From positions 1-20,907 of the forward strand of contig JAOZSQ010000036.1 of assembly GCA_029939595.1 (NCBI GenBank): 20,907 nt of DNA, given 5' to 3'. Under the pieces are notes generated by a model, which was not told the DNA's origin, searched no databases, and saw only the letters and a program-made list of their open reading frames with translations. The DNA comes from EX4572-165 sp002254885 (lineage in GTDB: Archaea > Thermoplasmatota > E2 > DHVEG-1). Shown in pieces: positions 9,647 to 17,574 of the stretch. Made by a program: the position numbers and the translations under genes. The first letter of the stretch is position 1, and every line of letters begins with the position of its first letter.

Positions 9647-9654
9647 GGGAGAGG
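9647..9654 (+). promoter_or_regulatory. Strong ribosome binding site of ribK
   Basis: GGGAGAGG ends seven bases before the ATG at 9662 and matches the anti-Shine-Dalgarno sequence well. It fixes the start of the riboflavin kinase gene and shows the transcript has a leader, unlike several other genes here that look leaderless. Confidence 0.6.
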
Positions 9655-9661
9655 TTAAGAC

Positions 9662-10354
9662 ATGAAACCTTACTTACTTCAAATGTTAAAGGAACTTGCT
9701 TTACTGGGTGCAATTGAGAATCGTATTGAAGCATCATCAATGCAGCTAGCAGAAAGAATTAATGCCAGTCAACAAACCGCATCTAGATATCTCTTAGAAC
9801 TAGATAAAAACGGTTTTATTAATCGAGAGATGGGGATTAAAAAACAACTTATCCATATAACAGAAAAAGGATCAGATAGCCTCCATGAAGAATATCTATC
9901 ATATAGACATATCTTTTCCTTACCTCGTTTTATTCATTTCAAAGGAAAGATTGTATCTGGAATGAAAGAAGGAACTTATTATACCTCACAACAAGGATAT
10001 GTGACCCAATTCAAAAAAAAACTTGGCTTTATCCCATACCCTGGGACTCTTAATCTGGAAATTGATCTAGTTGAAAAAAATAAACTTCGTTTTCTAAAAC
10101 AAGAGGAAGGTATACAGATTTCAGCCTTTGAAACAGAAAACAGATCATTTGGTGGTGTGAAATGTTTTAATGCCTGTATCAATAAACATAACATCAGTCT
10201 TATTTTTCCTCTGCGTGGACATTACTCCAACATCCTTGAATTCATCGCCCCTAACTTTTTACGTGATCGTTTAGATTTAACAGATGGAGATTTAGTTGAA
10301 GTTGTAGTAACAATTGAAAAACAAATGTCTTGTGGAGCCTCTGATGAAAAATAA
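9662..10354 (+). CDS. ribK: CTP-dependent riboflavin kinase with N-terminal winged helix
   Basis: 230 residues. The C-terminal half (about 92-225) is the archaeal DUF120 riboflavin kinase domain, which phosphorylates riboflavin to FMN using CTP instead of ATP. Recognisable segments are GKIVSGMKEGTYY near its start, LGFIPYPGTLNLEI in the middle, and PLRGHY plus LRDRLDLTDGDLVEVVV at the end. Residues 1-90 form a MarR-like winged helix (AERINASQQTASRYLLELDKNG), a fusion known in many archaeal RibK proteins that may let the enzyme control its own or related genes. It is the first gene of a plus-strand run and its last codons overlap polX by 11 bases. FMN has no direct link to DNA repair, so the co-transcription is probably incidental. 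Confidence 0.93.
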   Translation: MKPYLLQMLKELALLGAIENRIEASSMQLAERINASQQTASRYLLELDKNGFINREMGIKKQLIHITEKGSDSLHEEYLSYRHIFSLPRFIHFKGKIVSGMKEGTYYTSQQGYVTQFKKKLGFIPYPGTLNLEIDLVEKNKLRFLKQEEGIQISAFETENRSFGGVKCFNACINKHNISLIFPLRGHYSNILEFIAPNFLRDRLDLTDGDLVEVVVTIEKQMSCGASDEK

Positions 10355-12056
10355 TGAAGTTGCATTACTTCTTTCAAACATTGCAGATTTATTAGATATA
10401 AAAGGAGATAATTTTTTCAAGATTCGTGCTTATCGCATTGCATCTCAAATCATCTCTGATTTACCTGAAGATATTAAAATAGTTGTTCAGGAAAAAAGAC
10501 TTGAAAAAATTGATGGGATTGGTCCAGCCATATCTGAGAAAATTACAGAATATATCAATAATGGTAAATTATTATATTTTGAAAATCTGAAAAAAGAAAT
10601 TCCCCTTAATCTTCTTGAATTTCTTGATATTTCAGGTCTTGGTCCAAAAAAAGTATCAACACTATTTCATAAGTTGAATATTGTAAAAATTGATGAGTTA
10701 AAAAAAGCATGTAAACAAGGGAAACTTAGAAATCTTGATGGCTTTGGTGAGTTAACTGAACATAATATTTTACGAGGAATTGCACTGAAAGAAAAAACTC
10801 AGGGTCGAATTTTACTTCATTATGCAACTGAAATTGGTGAGAAGTTGATTTCCTATCTGAAAGAATCAAAATTTGTTGAAAATATTGATGTGGCTGGAAG
10901 TCTTAGAAGAAAGAAAGAAACAATTGGCGATATTGATATTCTTATATCAACACAACACCCAAAACAAGTAATGGATTGGGCTGTAAAATATCCAGATATT
11001 GATAGGATTATTGCAAATGGTATGACAAAAACTAGTATTTTACTTTCAAATAATATTCAAGTTGATATTAGAGCCGTTGAAGAAAAAAGTTACGGCTCTG
11101 CATTACAATATTTTACGGGTTCAAAAGAACATAATGTTTCAATGAGATCTCTTGCTTTAAAAAAAGGGTTTAAACTCAATGAGTATGGACTCTTTCAAAA
11201 AAAAAATGAAATATATATAACTGGAAGTAATGAAAAAGAGATTTATAGAAAACTTAATCTTTCTTTTATTCCACCTGAATTACGTGAAAACCGTGGAGAA
11301 ATCAATGAAAGCATTAATGATAAGCTTCCAACATTAATCGAATCAGGCGATATCAAAGGTGACCTTCATGTTCATTCAACTTATAGTGATGGACATGATA
11401 CTATACAGACAATGGTTAAAACTGCTGAAAAACTTGGTTATGAATACATTGGAATCGCAGATCATTCGCAATCATTACATGTTGCAAATGGCTTAAATTA
11501 TGAGCGCATTCTTCAAAAATCAGAAGAAATAAAAAAACTCAATAAAACATATGATATATCAATTTTTTTAGGAACGGAATGTGACATTTTACCAAATGGC
11601 AACCTTGATTATGATGAGGATACATTAGAATTATTTGATTATATTGGTATTGGCATTCATACAAAATTTAAAATGAGTGAAAAAGAAGCAACAGAACGAA
11701 TCGTTCAAGGAATGAGTGCTTCAAATGTAATGTTTCTTGCTCATCCTACTTGTCGTTTATTTGGATATAGAAACCCTATTCCAATCAATATGGAAACCCT
11801 TTTTGAAATCGCTATTGAAACTAAAACAGCTCTTGAAATCAATTCTTCACCAGATAGACTTGATTTATCTGATATTCATGTGCAAAGAGGGAAAAACGTT
11901 GGAGTTAAATTTATTATAGGGACTGATGCTCATCATGTTAATCAACTAAAAAATATAAAATATGGAATTTCAACTGCTCGACGTGGATGGCTTGAAAAAA
12001 GCAATGTTTTAAACACGTTATCAAATGAAGAAATAAAATCACTCTTCAAAAATTAA
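10344..12056 (+). CDS. polX: DNA polymerase X family protein with PHP nuclease domain
   Basis: 570 residues from the ATG at 10344, chosen because GGAG lies six bases before it and MKNNEVALLLSNIADLL matches the usual family N-terminus. An in-frame ATG at 10314 would add ten residues. Two helix-hairpin-helix elements (IDGIGPAISEKI, ISGLGPKKVS) precede the nucleotidyltransferase palm: GS at 185-186, catalytic Asp196/Asp198 (GDIDIL) and Asp241 (VDIRA). The C-terminal PHP domain begins at residue 340 with DLHVHST. It keeps the other metal ligands in ADHS, GTECD, GIHT, LAHPT and GTDAHH, so 3'-5' exonuclease or phosphatase activity is expected. The protein fills short gaps in DNA, as in base-excision repair. 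It lies between ribK (overlap) and ligA (16-base gap). Confidence 0.95.
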   Translation: MKNNEVALLLSNIADLLDIKGDNFFKIRAYRIASQIISDLPEDIKIVVQEKRLEKIDGIGPAISEKITEYINNGKLLYFENLKKEIPLNLLEFLDISGLGPKKVSTLFHKLNIVKIDELKKACKQGKLRNLDGFGELTEHNILRGIALKEKTQGRILLHYATEIGEKLISYLKESKFVENIDVAGSLRRKKETIGDIDILISTQHPKQVMDWAVKYPDIDRIIANGMTKTSILLSNNIQVDIRAVEEKSYGSALQYFTGSKEHNVSMRSLALKKGFKLNEYGLFQKKNEIYITGSNEKEIYRKLNLSFIPPELRENRGEINESINDKLPTLIESGDIKGDLHVHSTYSDGHDTIQTMVKTAEKLGYEYIGIADHSQSLHVANGLNYERILQKSEEIKKLNKTYDISIFLGTECDILPNGNLDYDEDTLELFDYIGIGIHTKFKMSEKEATERIVQGMSASNVMFLAHPTCRLFGYRNPIPINMETLFEIAIETKTALEINSSPDRLDLSDIHVQRGKNVGVKFIIGTDAHHVNQLKNIKYGISTARRGWLEKSNVLNTLSNEEIKSLFKN

Positions 12057-12072
12057 CTGGAAAAGATACACT

Positions 12073-14073
12073 ATGAAAAAAGAAGATGTGGAAAAAGAAA
12101 TCAAACAACTTCGCGATATAATTCGAGATCATAATTTTAAATACTATGTGGAAAACAATCCCAAGATCTCTGATTTTGAATTTGATAAATTGCTGAAAAA
12201 ATTAGAATCATTAGAATCCAAATATCCCTCACTCATTACATCAGATTCTCCAACACAGAGAGTTGGAGGGCAGCCACTTGATGCCTTTGAAACAATCACT
12301 CATAAAACACCCATGCTTTCCCTTGCTAACACATATAATCCTGATGAACTAAGAGAGTTTGATAAAAGAGTGCGAAAAAACGTAGGAGCAGTATCTTATG
12401 TTATTGAACCGAAAATTGATGGAGCAGGTGTTTCTCTGGTTTATAAAGATGGGATCCTTGAATATGGTGCCACCCGTGGAGATGGATCAAAAGGAGATAA
12501 TGTCACTCAAAATCTGAAAACAATTAAAAGTATTCCTCTGAAATTAAAAGGGGACTGTCTAAAAGATGTTGAAGTTCGTGGGGAAGTATTCATGACTCGA
12601 TCAGGGTTTGAAGAATACAACAAACAACAATTAAAACACAATGAACAACCATTTGCTAATCCCCGTAATGCCGCAGCAGGTTCTTTACGCCAGTTAGATT
12701 CTTCCATCGTAATAAAAAGGCCTTTGGACATTTTCATCTATATTCTTATTGATGCATCTAAATATACAGATACTCATGAAAAAGTTCTTTCACTTTTAAA
12801 AGAAGCAGGGTTCAAAACAAATATTCATTCAAAAAAAGTTTCAGATATTGAAGAAGCTATCAATTATTGTTCAACTCTTGAAGATCTGCGGGAAACTCTT
12901 GATTATGATATAGATGGGGCAGTGATAAAAGTTAATGATTTAGAGAAACATGACATTCTTGGTTCAACATCTAAGAATCCTCGATGGGCTATTTCCTATA
13001 AATTTGCAGCTCAACAAGCTTCTACAACACTGGAAAACATCGATATTCAAGTTGGAAGAACTGGGGTTTTAACACCTGTTGCAATTCTTAAACCTGTCAA
13101 TGTTGGAGGAGTTACAGTTTCAAGGGCGACTCTACATAATTTTGAAGAACTCACTCGTAAAGACATCCGCATAGGCGACATGGTTATTGTAGAACGTAGT
13201 GGTGATGTTATTCCCCAGGTCGTAAAAAGCATTGAAAACAATCGAACAGGTAAGGAACAAAAAAAAGAAATTCCAACTTACTGTCCAATATGTAAAAATC
13301 CTGTTTCTAAAAAACCAGGAGAGGTAGCAATTCGATGCAATAATCGTATGTGCCCTGCACGTCTGAAATGGCGTGTACGATATTTTGCATCTCGAGATGC
13401 AATGGATATTGATCATCTTGGCGTATCAACAATTGATAAACTCATCGAAAAAAATATCATCACCAATATTGCTGATTTATATTTTCTCTCAAAAGAAGAA
13501 ATCCTTAGTCTTGAAGGATTCAAAGAGAAATCCGCTCAAAAACTCCTTGACTCAATTCAGGAAAGTAAAAAACAGGATCTATCACGATTGATCTATGGTC
13601 TTGGTATAAGACATGTAGGAAAATATGCAGCTCAAATTCTTGCAGCTCAATTTAACTCAATTGATGAACTTTCACAGGCAACATCAGAAGAACTAAAAGA
13701 CATCTATGGATTAGGAGATAAAACAGCTGATGCTATTGCATCTTTTTTTGCAACAGAAGAAAACATGGATCTTATTAAGCGATTAAAAGAAATTGGTGTG
13801 GAAACCAAAACACAAGAATCAAATCAAAAACAATCATTAAAGGGAAAACAATTTGTCTTCACAGGCACATTAGAACAGCTCACTAGATCAAAAGCAAAAG
13901 ATCTTATAAAGGAAAAAGGGGGGATTGTTGCCTCTTCCATTAGTAAAAAGATAGATTATATAGTTGTAGGATCTAAACCTGGTTCAAAGTATGAGAAAGC
14001 AAAGAAACAGGGAATTTATATTATCAATGAAGATGAATTTTTATATTTAGCTAAAAAAGAAGATGACAAATAA
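12073..14073 (+). CDS. ligA: NAD+-dependent DNA ligase LigA
   Basis: 666 residues, full bacterial length, with all domains. An NAD-binding Ia domain has HNFKYYVENNPKISDFEFD and DSPTQRVGG. The adenylation motif EPKIDGAG carries the nucleophile Lys114. An OB fold contains VGRTGVLTPVA. A zinc finger has Cys404, Cys407, Cys422 and Cys427. A helix-hairpin-helix region (LYGLGIRHVGKYAA, IYGLGDKTADAIASFF) is followed by a C-terminal BRCT domain (about 590-660, KQFVFTGTL). It seals nicks using NAD+. Most archaea use ATP-dependent ligases, so this gene is probably an old bacterial transfer. Its AT content looks like that of its neighbours, and no frameshift is seen. Co-orientation with polX, 16 bases upstream, suggests a gap-fill-and-seal pair. 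Confidence 0.97.
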   Translation: MKKEDVEKEIKQLRDIIRDHNFKYYVENNPKISDFEFDKLLKKLESLESKYPSLITSDSPTQRVGGQPLDAFETITHKTPMLSLANTYNPDELREFDKRVRKNVGAVSYVIEPKIDGAGVSLVYKDGILEYGATRGDGSKGDNVTQNLKTIKSIPLKLKGDCLKDVEVRGEVFMTRSGFEEYNKQQLKHNEQPFANPRNAAAGSLRQLDSSIVIKRPLDIFIYILIDASKYTDTHEKVLSLLKEAGFKTNIHSKKVSDIEEAINYCSTLEDLRETLDYDIDGAVIKVNDLEKHDILGSTSKNPRWAISYKFAAQQASTTLENIDIQVGRTGVLTPVAILKPVNVGGVTVSRATLHNFEELTRKDIRIGDMVIVERSGDVIPQVVKSIENNRTGKEQKKEIPTYCPICKNPVSKKPGEVAIRCNNRMCPARLKWRVRYFASRDAMDIDHLGVSTIDKLIEKNIITNIADLYFLSKEEILSLEGFKEKSAQKLLDSIQESKKQDLSRLIYGLGIRHVGKYAAQILAAQFNSIDELSQATSEELKDIYGLGDKTADAIASFFATEENMDLIKRLKEIGVETKTQESNQKQSLKGKQFVFTGTLEQLTRSKAKDLIKEKGGIVASSISKKIDYIVVGSKPGSKYEKAKKQGIYIINEDEFLYLAKKEDDK

Positions 14074-14087
14074 AGATGTGATTAAAT

Positions 14088-14297
14088 ATGGAATGTAAAA
14101 AAGAAGAAAATAAAGATAAATATTGCAATTGCACGTACAGTTGTGAAAAAAAAGGAGTGTGCTGCGATTGCATTCACTACCATCGAAAGAGAGGGGAACT
14201 TCCCGCATGTTATTTCCCATATGATATTGAAAAAACCTATGATCGATCAATTGAACGATTTATCAAGATATTTCAAGAAAGAGAAGCATGGTGGTAA
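14088..14297 (+). CDS. Small cysteine-rich protein, DUF6485-like
   Basis: 69 residues with seven cysteines, six of them in the first 30 residues (CNCTYSCEKKGVCCDCIHYH), followed by RKRGELPACYFP. The spacing resembles the small DUF6485 family, common in anaerobes and of unknown function; a metal-binding site is likely. The last third is helical (DIEKTYDRSIERFIK). It starts 14 bases after ligA, so it may be on the same transcript, and it ends seven bases before the convergent MobB-like gene. Confidence 0.75.
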   Translation: MECKKEENKDKYCNCTYSCEKKGVCCDCIHYHRKRGELPACYFPYDIEKTYDRSIERFIKIFQEREAWW

Positions 14298-14304
14298 AAC
14301 AACT

Positions 14305-14928
14305 TTATTCCTTTTTTTCAATAATGTCCAATGAGATACTTAATGTTTCAACGGAATCTACACCCTTTAACGATGAAATCATTCCAAGAATTGTGTTTTG
14401 AATGAATTCATCTGGAAATTCAGATAAACCTACCTTTTTTCCATTAACTTTTAATGTTGTTTTATAGTTCATTTCTTTTTTCCTCATATTTAATACATTT
14501 ATTAGATATTTTTTAATCTTTTGATTATCCTTATCATATGTAAAAATCGTATTTTCTCTTAATTGACATTGGGGATCCATTCTGATCTTTGAAACATTTT
14601 TTGCATTAGATCCTTCAATGAGAATAACATCATATTCATCAAGCTTTTTTAAATGATCAATGATTTCAATTTCACTTTTTCGTTTTTGAATAATACCTGT
14701 GGTTTCTATTTCTGATGAAAAAACAGTGATGGATGCGCCTGCTTTTCCATGTAAAAAAGTATCTTTTCCAGTTGCATCTAATTGAATTGCTTTATTTGTT
14801 TTTTTTACTGTTGCAACCTTAAATCCTTTTGAGGTTAACCAATAAACAAGATCAATGATCAATGTTGTTTTTCCTGAATTTGAAGTGCCATATACTCCAA
14901 GAATCACAGTATTTTTAATCACATACAT
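14305..14928 (-). CDS. mobB: MobB-like GTPase for molybdo-/tungstopterin cofactor maturation
   Basis: 207 residues. The N-terminal part matches MobB of the P-loop NTPase class: Walker A GTSNSGKTTL (residues 14-23), VATVKKTNKA with the substrate-binding basic run, the DATGKDTFLHGKAGA segment where MobB proteins carry their D-(S/T)-x-x-H/GA motif, and VILIEGSN as the Walker-B-like strand. MobB assists MobA in attaching GMP to molybdopterin, though many archaeal copies act with tungsten cofactors. A C-terminal extension of about 55 residues (from MNYKTTLKV) is not part of the E. coli protein. It is close to an AOR-type tungsten enzyme operon, which needs a pterin cofactor. The GAAGGA site directly abuts the first ATG, so GTG at codon 3 is an alternative start. 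Confidence 0.85.
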   Translation of the reverse strand: MYVIKNTVILGVYGTSNSGKTTLIIDLVYWLTSKGFKVATVKKTNKAIQLDATGKDTFLHGKAGASITVFSSEIETTGIIQKRKSEIEIIDHLKKLDEYDVILIEGSNAKNVSKIRMDPQCQLRENTIFTYDKDNQKIKKYLINVLNMRKKEMNYKTTLKVNGKKVGLSEFPDEFIQNTILGMISSLKGVDSVETLSISLDIIEKKE

Positions 14929-14971
14929 TCCTTCTTACAATTTTTATATAGATTGCTTTGATAATACTAAC

Positions 14972-14980
14972 CTTTATAAT
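14972..14980 (+). promoter_or_regulatory. Putative TATA box giving a leaderless transcript of the anchored protein gene
   Basis: CTTTATAAT is centred about 28 bases before the ATG at 15004, where no ribosome site is visible (the last bases are a T run). That spacing is what leaderless archaeal mRNAs show. The inverse reading of the same element (ATTATAAAG) could also drive the divergent MobB-like gene. Confidence 0.45.
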
Positions 14981-15003
14981 TGTTTTTCAATTGACGTTTT
15001 TTT

Positions 15004-15660
15004 ATGGTTGAAAAACAAACACAATATATAACTATTGCACTTGCAGCATTAATCATCATTGCAGCAGGTATAATCATTTATATATCTCTACCAACTGACA
15101 CTATTGAAACAGATTTAAATGAAGATCAAAGTACCAATGAAACAACTAATCAAACTATTGACAATTCAAACATTCAATTCTCAGTAATTTACAATTCAAC
15201 CGAGACAGAATATAATATTGAAGAATTAGAATCATTAAGCACCTATACAGGAAAAGGCCAATATATCAAAACAAAACTTATTCCAGATTCAATCCCCAGT
15301 GATGTTAAAAATTATACGGGCGTTCAAATCAAAACATTTTTTAGTCTTCTTGGTACTTCACTTCCAGACAATTTCAATTTATCTGTAACTTCAAGCGATG
15401 GTTATGTTGTAGAATACACAAAAAATCAAACTCTTGGAGATGTTATTTGCTATGATGAAAATGGATCCATATTAACCAATGAAACCGCTATAATGCTACT
15501 AGCATACCAAGAGCAAGGATTATATTACAATGAAATTGACCCTGATGCTGAAATTGGACCATTACGCATCGTTTTTGTAGGAAATACCGAATCTAGAATT
15601 ACCTCCTCTAATCTATGGGTTAAAATGGTAACATCAATAGAAATAGTTCCGCTTCAATAA
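15004..15660 (+). CDS. Membrane-anchored extracellular protein with molybdopterin-oxidoreductase-like (SUOX) fold
   Basis: 218 residues. One N-terminal hydrophobic helix (about 9-29) acts as signal anchor. A linker rich in Thr, Asn and Asp follows, then a domain at about 57-218. The order of its segments (YNIEELESL..., YTGVQIKTFFSLLG, SSDGYVVEYT, LRIVFVG, LWVKMVTSIEIV) resembles the short extracytoplasmic domains usually annotated as oxidoreductase molybdopterin-binding. There is no cysteine that could ligate molybdenum, and the domain is half the size of real sulfite-oxidase catalytic domains, so it is probably a binding or scaffold version, not an enzyme. A shorter relative lies at 16471. 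The fold assignment is from pattern recognition only; the function is unknown. Confidence 0.75.
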   Translation: MVEKQTQYITIALAALIIIAAGIIIYISLPTDTIETDLNEDQSTNETTNQTIDNSNIQFSVIYNSTETEYNIEELESLSTYTGKGQYIKTKLIPDSIPSDVKNYTGVQIKTFFSLLGTSLPDNFNLSVTSSDGYVVEYTKNQTLGDVICYDENGSILTNETAIMLLAYQEQGLYYNEIDPDAEIGPLRIVFVGNTESRITSSNLWVKMVTSIEIVPLQ

Positions 15661-15696
15661 TCCATTTTTTCCTTATTTAAGCTATTAGTAGATACT

Positions 15697-16434
15697 ATGG
15701 AAAAAGAAATAACTCAGTTCCTCAATCAGATGTTTACTAATCAAAATGTTATTTTTCAGAAACAATTTGAAAGTAAAAGAAATAATGTTGCACTTGTAGA
15801 AATTAATGGTGAACAAAAGGTACTGAAATGGTTTAAACCTTCAAATATAAAACAGATGGAAACAGAAGTATCTATACTTCAATCACTACCTTCATCAATC
15901 CATATCCCAACAATTTCAAGGATAGATGCTGAAAATAATTTTTTTATCATGGAGTTTATCCCAGGTGATAATCTATGTGACATCATTAATAATTCTTCCA
16001 TTTCATTTGAAGAAAAAAAAGAATATCTTATGCTTCTTGCTAAATGGTTTTCAACCTTTCATAAAGAAACAAGAATAGATATAGGATTTCAGATAAAAGG
16101 AGATGCTCATTTACGAAATTTCATTTTATCTCATAACAAAGTTTGGGGTGTTGATTTTGAAGAATCTTGTTTTGGAAATCCATCTGAGGATATTGCAAAT
16201 GTCTGCATATCAATTCTAACAACCAATCCATGTTTTACTTCCCAAAAAATTAATTTATCAAAATATTTCTTAAAAACATATCAAAATCTTGTTCCCTGGT
16301 CATTAGAACACTATGATCAAACATTTACATCAATTATGAACAATATCATTCAACGAAGAGAACAATCTCACTATTTAAATCAACAATATCAAAAAAATAA
16401 AGATAAAATAAAATCTATAAATGCCATATCATGA
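15697..16434 (+). CDS. APH/Bud32-like small-molecule or protein kinase
   Basis: 245 residues. Kinase-like landmarks are visible: a glycine-poor N-lobe with the probable ATP-binding lysine in QKVLKWF (about 40-46), hinge MEFIPGDNL (about 89-97), catalytic loop KGDAHLRNFIL (about 134-144), and metal-binding GVDFEES (about 150-156) in place of DFG. The usual HGD of the catalytic loop is KGD, keeping Asp and the Asn five residues on. The downstream DxA (EDIA) also fits aminoglycoside phosphotransferase or ABC1/Bud32-type kinases. No membrane segment is present. The substrate is unknown; being just 36 bases after the anchored protein gene suggests co-transcription. Confidence 0.75.
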   Translation: MEKEITQFLNQMFTNQNVIFQKQFESKRNNVALVEINGEQKVLKWFKPSNIKQMETEVSILQSLPSSIHIPTISRIDAENNFFIMEFIPGDNLCDIINNSSISFEEKKEYLMLLAKWFSTFHKETRIDIGFQIKGDAHLRNFILSHNKVWGVDFEESCFGNPSEDIANVCISILTTNPCFTSQKINLSKYFLKTYQNLVPWSLEHYDQTFTSIMNNIIQRREQSHYLNQQYQKNKDKIKSINAIS

Positions 16435-16439
16435 TAATT

Positions 16440-16451
16440 CTTATATATAAA
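16440..16451 (+). promoter_or_regulatory. Putative TATA box of the AOR operon
   Basis: CTTATATATAAA is centred about 25 bases before the ATG at 16471, the distance expected for a leaderless archaeal transcript. This element supports both the start choice for the first gene and an operon beginning here rather than continuing from the kinase gene. Confidence 0.5.
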
Positions 16452-16470
16452 GGACATATTGCCCTGCATC

Positions 16471-16890
16471 ATGACCTACAACAAGGGGAAAACACTACCA
16501 TTTTTTGCAATGGCAGTTCTTATTATCGGAATTAGTGCTAGTTTATATGTTCATGCACAACAATCAACTATCGAAAATGATATAGACTCCGTTATAATAA
16601 ATGGTATTGAATTTCAAACAAAAGATTTTTTTAACAAAATATCAATAAAAACAATTGAAACAAATGACGGTGAAAAAACAGGCATTCCATTAGATGAAAT
16701 GCTTCAATATGCAGGAATATCATGCATTAGCTGTCATGAGTATACATTCAAAGCATCCGATGGCTATCAACAATCAGTTACTTGGGAACATATAAGCAAG
16801 GGTGTTTTTACTGATGAGAAAAGTATTTTCTTCCCCGATTTAGCACGTACTTTTTGGGTTATAAACATAATTGAAGTTAAGGTGAATTAA
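16471..16890 (+). CDS. Small exported protein with CxxCH motif and SUOX-like fold
   Basis: 139 residues from ATG 16471. A TTG at 16459 is in frame but unlikely, because the TATA element would then be too close. MTYNKGKTLPFFAMAVLIIGISASLYVHAQ is a clear signal peptide or anchor. The mature part is about 110 residues with GIPLDEMLQYAGIS, CISCHEY, FKASDGYQQSVTW, FFPDLARTFWV and IIEVKV. It repeats the segment order seen in the anchored protein at 15004, including the SDGY element. CISCH is a textbook c-type haem motif, but may instead bind another metal or form a redox disulfide. It is one base from the next gene, so it is translationally linked to the membrane protein. Function unknown. Confidence 0.75.
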   Translation: MTYNKGKTLPFFAMAVLIIGISASLYVHAQQSTIENDIDSVIINGIEFQTKDFFNKISIKTIETNDGEKTGIPLDEMLQYAGISCISCHEYTFKASDGYQQSVTWEHISKGVFTDEKSIFFPDLARTFWVINIIEVKVN

Positions 16891-16891
16891 T

Positions 16892-17548
16892 ATGATGAAT
16901 AAAAATATGAAATTATTTGCAGGAATAATCGTATTTGGATCCCTGTGGGGATTCTCAGAGTGTATTATTGGACCAATCATGTCAGATGCAGGCTTACCTG
17001 GTGGAATGTTAATGACAGGAAGTTTCACTATGATATTCCTTGTTCTCAGTCGGATGATGTTTCAACAAAGAGGTATGCAAATGGGAATGGGACTTATTGC
17101 AGGTTCATTACGTATGATGAATCCATTTGCTGGATGTCATCTATGTTCTGCTATTGCAATTATGGCAGAGGGAATGCTCTTTGAACTTATCTGGAATTAT
17201 ACAACCACTCATAATTTAAACTCACTTAATGATCTTACAACAAAGGTAAGTCTTGGTGTTTTCACCGCATTTACAGTTTATACTGGAGGATATATAGTCA
17301 CCCAAATAATGACTCCGATTGTTTCAGTTGGAAGTTTTCAAATAGCCAACCTTCTATCATTTATTCCATATATCCTTTCAAAAGCACTTATTGTTGGACT
17401 CATAGGCGGGATTTCAATACCTATTATTCTAAGCTCAAATAAATTACATCTCTCTTTGAAGGAAACAATGTATTATCCTGCAACTCTAGGTATATCATTA
17501 TTTTGCTGGACTGCTATTATTGGAAATTGGCTAATGTACATGGGATAA
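16892..17548 (+). CDS. Six-helix integral membrane protein, unknown function
   Basis: 218 residues, almost entirely hydrophobic. About six helices can be drawn: near 8-28, 35-55, 60-90 (long, with a re-entrant look), 107-135, 140-172 and 190-217. Conspicuous polar spots sit inside the helices: a WGFSE element near residue 20, GCHLCSA with paired cysteines near residue 73, and AEGMLFELIW after it. The size and Gly-rich helices recall ECF-transporter S components, but no motif I know confirms this. An AAGGTGA ribosome site lies before the ATG at 16892. Being inside the AOR operon suggests it carries a substrate or passes electrons across the membrane with the secreted CxxCH protein; this is inference. 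I do not recognise the family. Confidence 0.8.
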   Translation: MMNKNMKLFAGIIVFGSLWGFSECIIGPIMSDAGLPGGMLMTGSFTMIFLVLSRMMFQQRGMQMGMGLIAGSLRMMNPFAGCHLCSAIAIMAEGMLFELIWNYTTTHNLNSLNDLTTKVSLGVFTAFTVYTGGYIVTQIMTPIVSVGSFQIANLLSFIPYILSKALIVGLIGGISIPIILSSNKLHLSLKETMYYPATLGISLFCWTAIIGNWLMYMG

Positions 17549-17574
17549 AAATTGATAATTGAAGGAATGGTATT

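Noticed and set aside
10314..10343. Earlier polX start giving ten more residues (MKNKCLVEPL)
   Set aside because: It would increase the overlap with ribK, has no ribosome site, and the family N-terminus begins at the next Met, which has GGAG at correct spacing.
16459..16470. TTG start for the CxxCH protein
   Set aside because: It lies too close to the TATA element for transcription to start before it, and ATG at 16471 gives a normal signal peptide.
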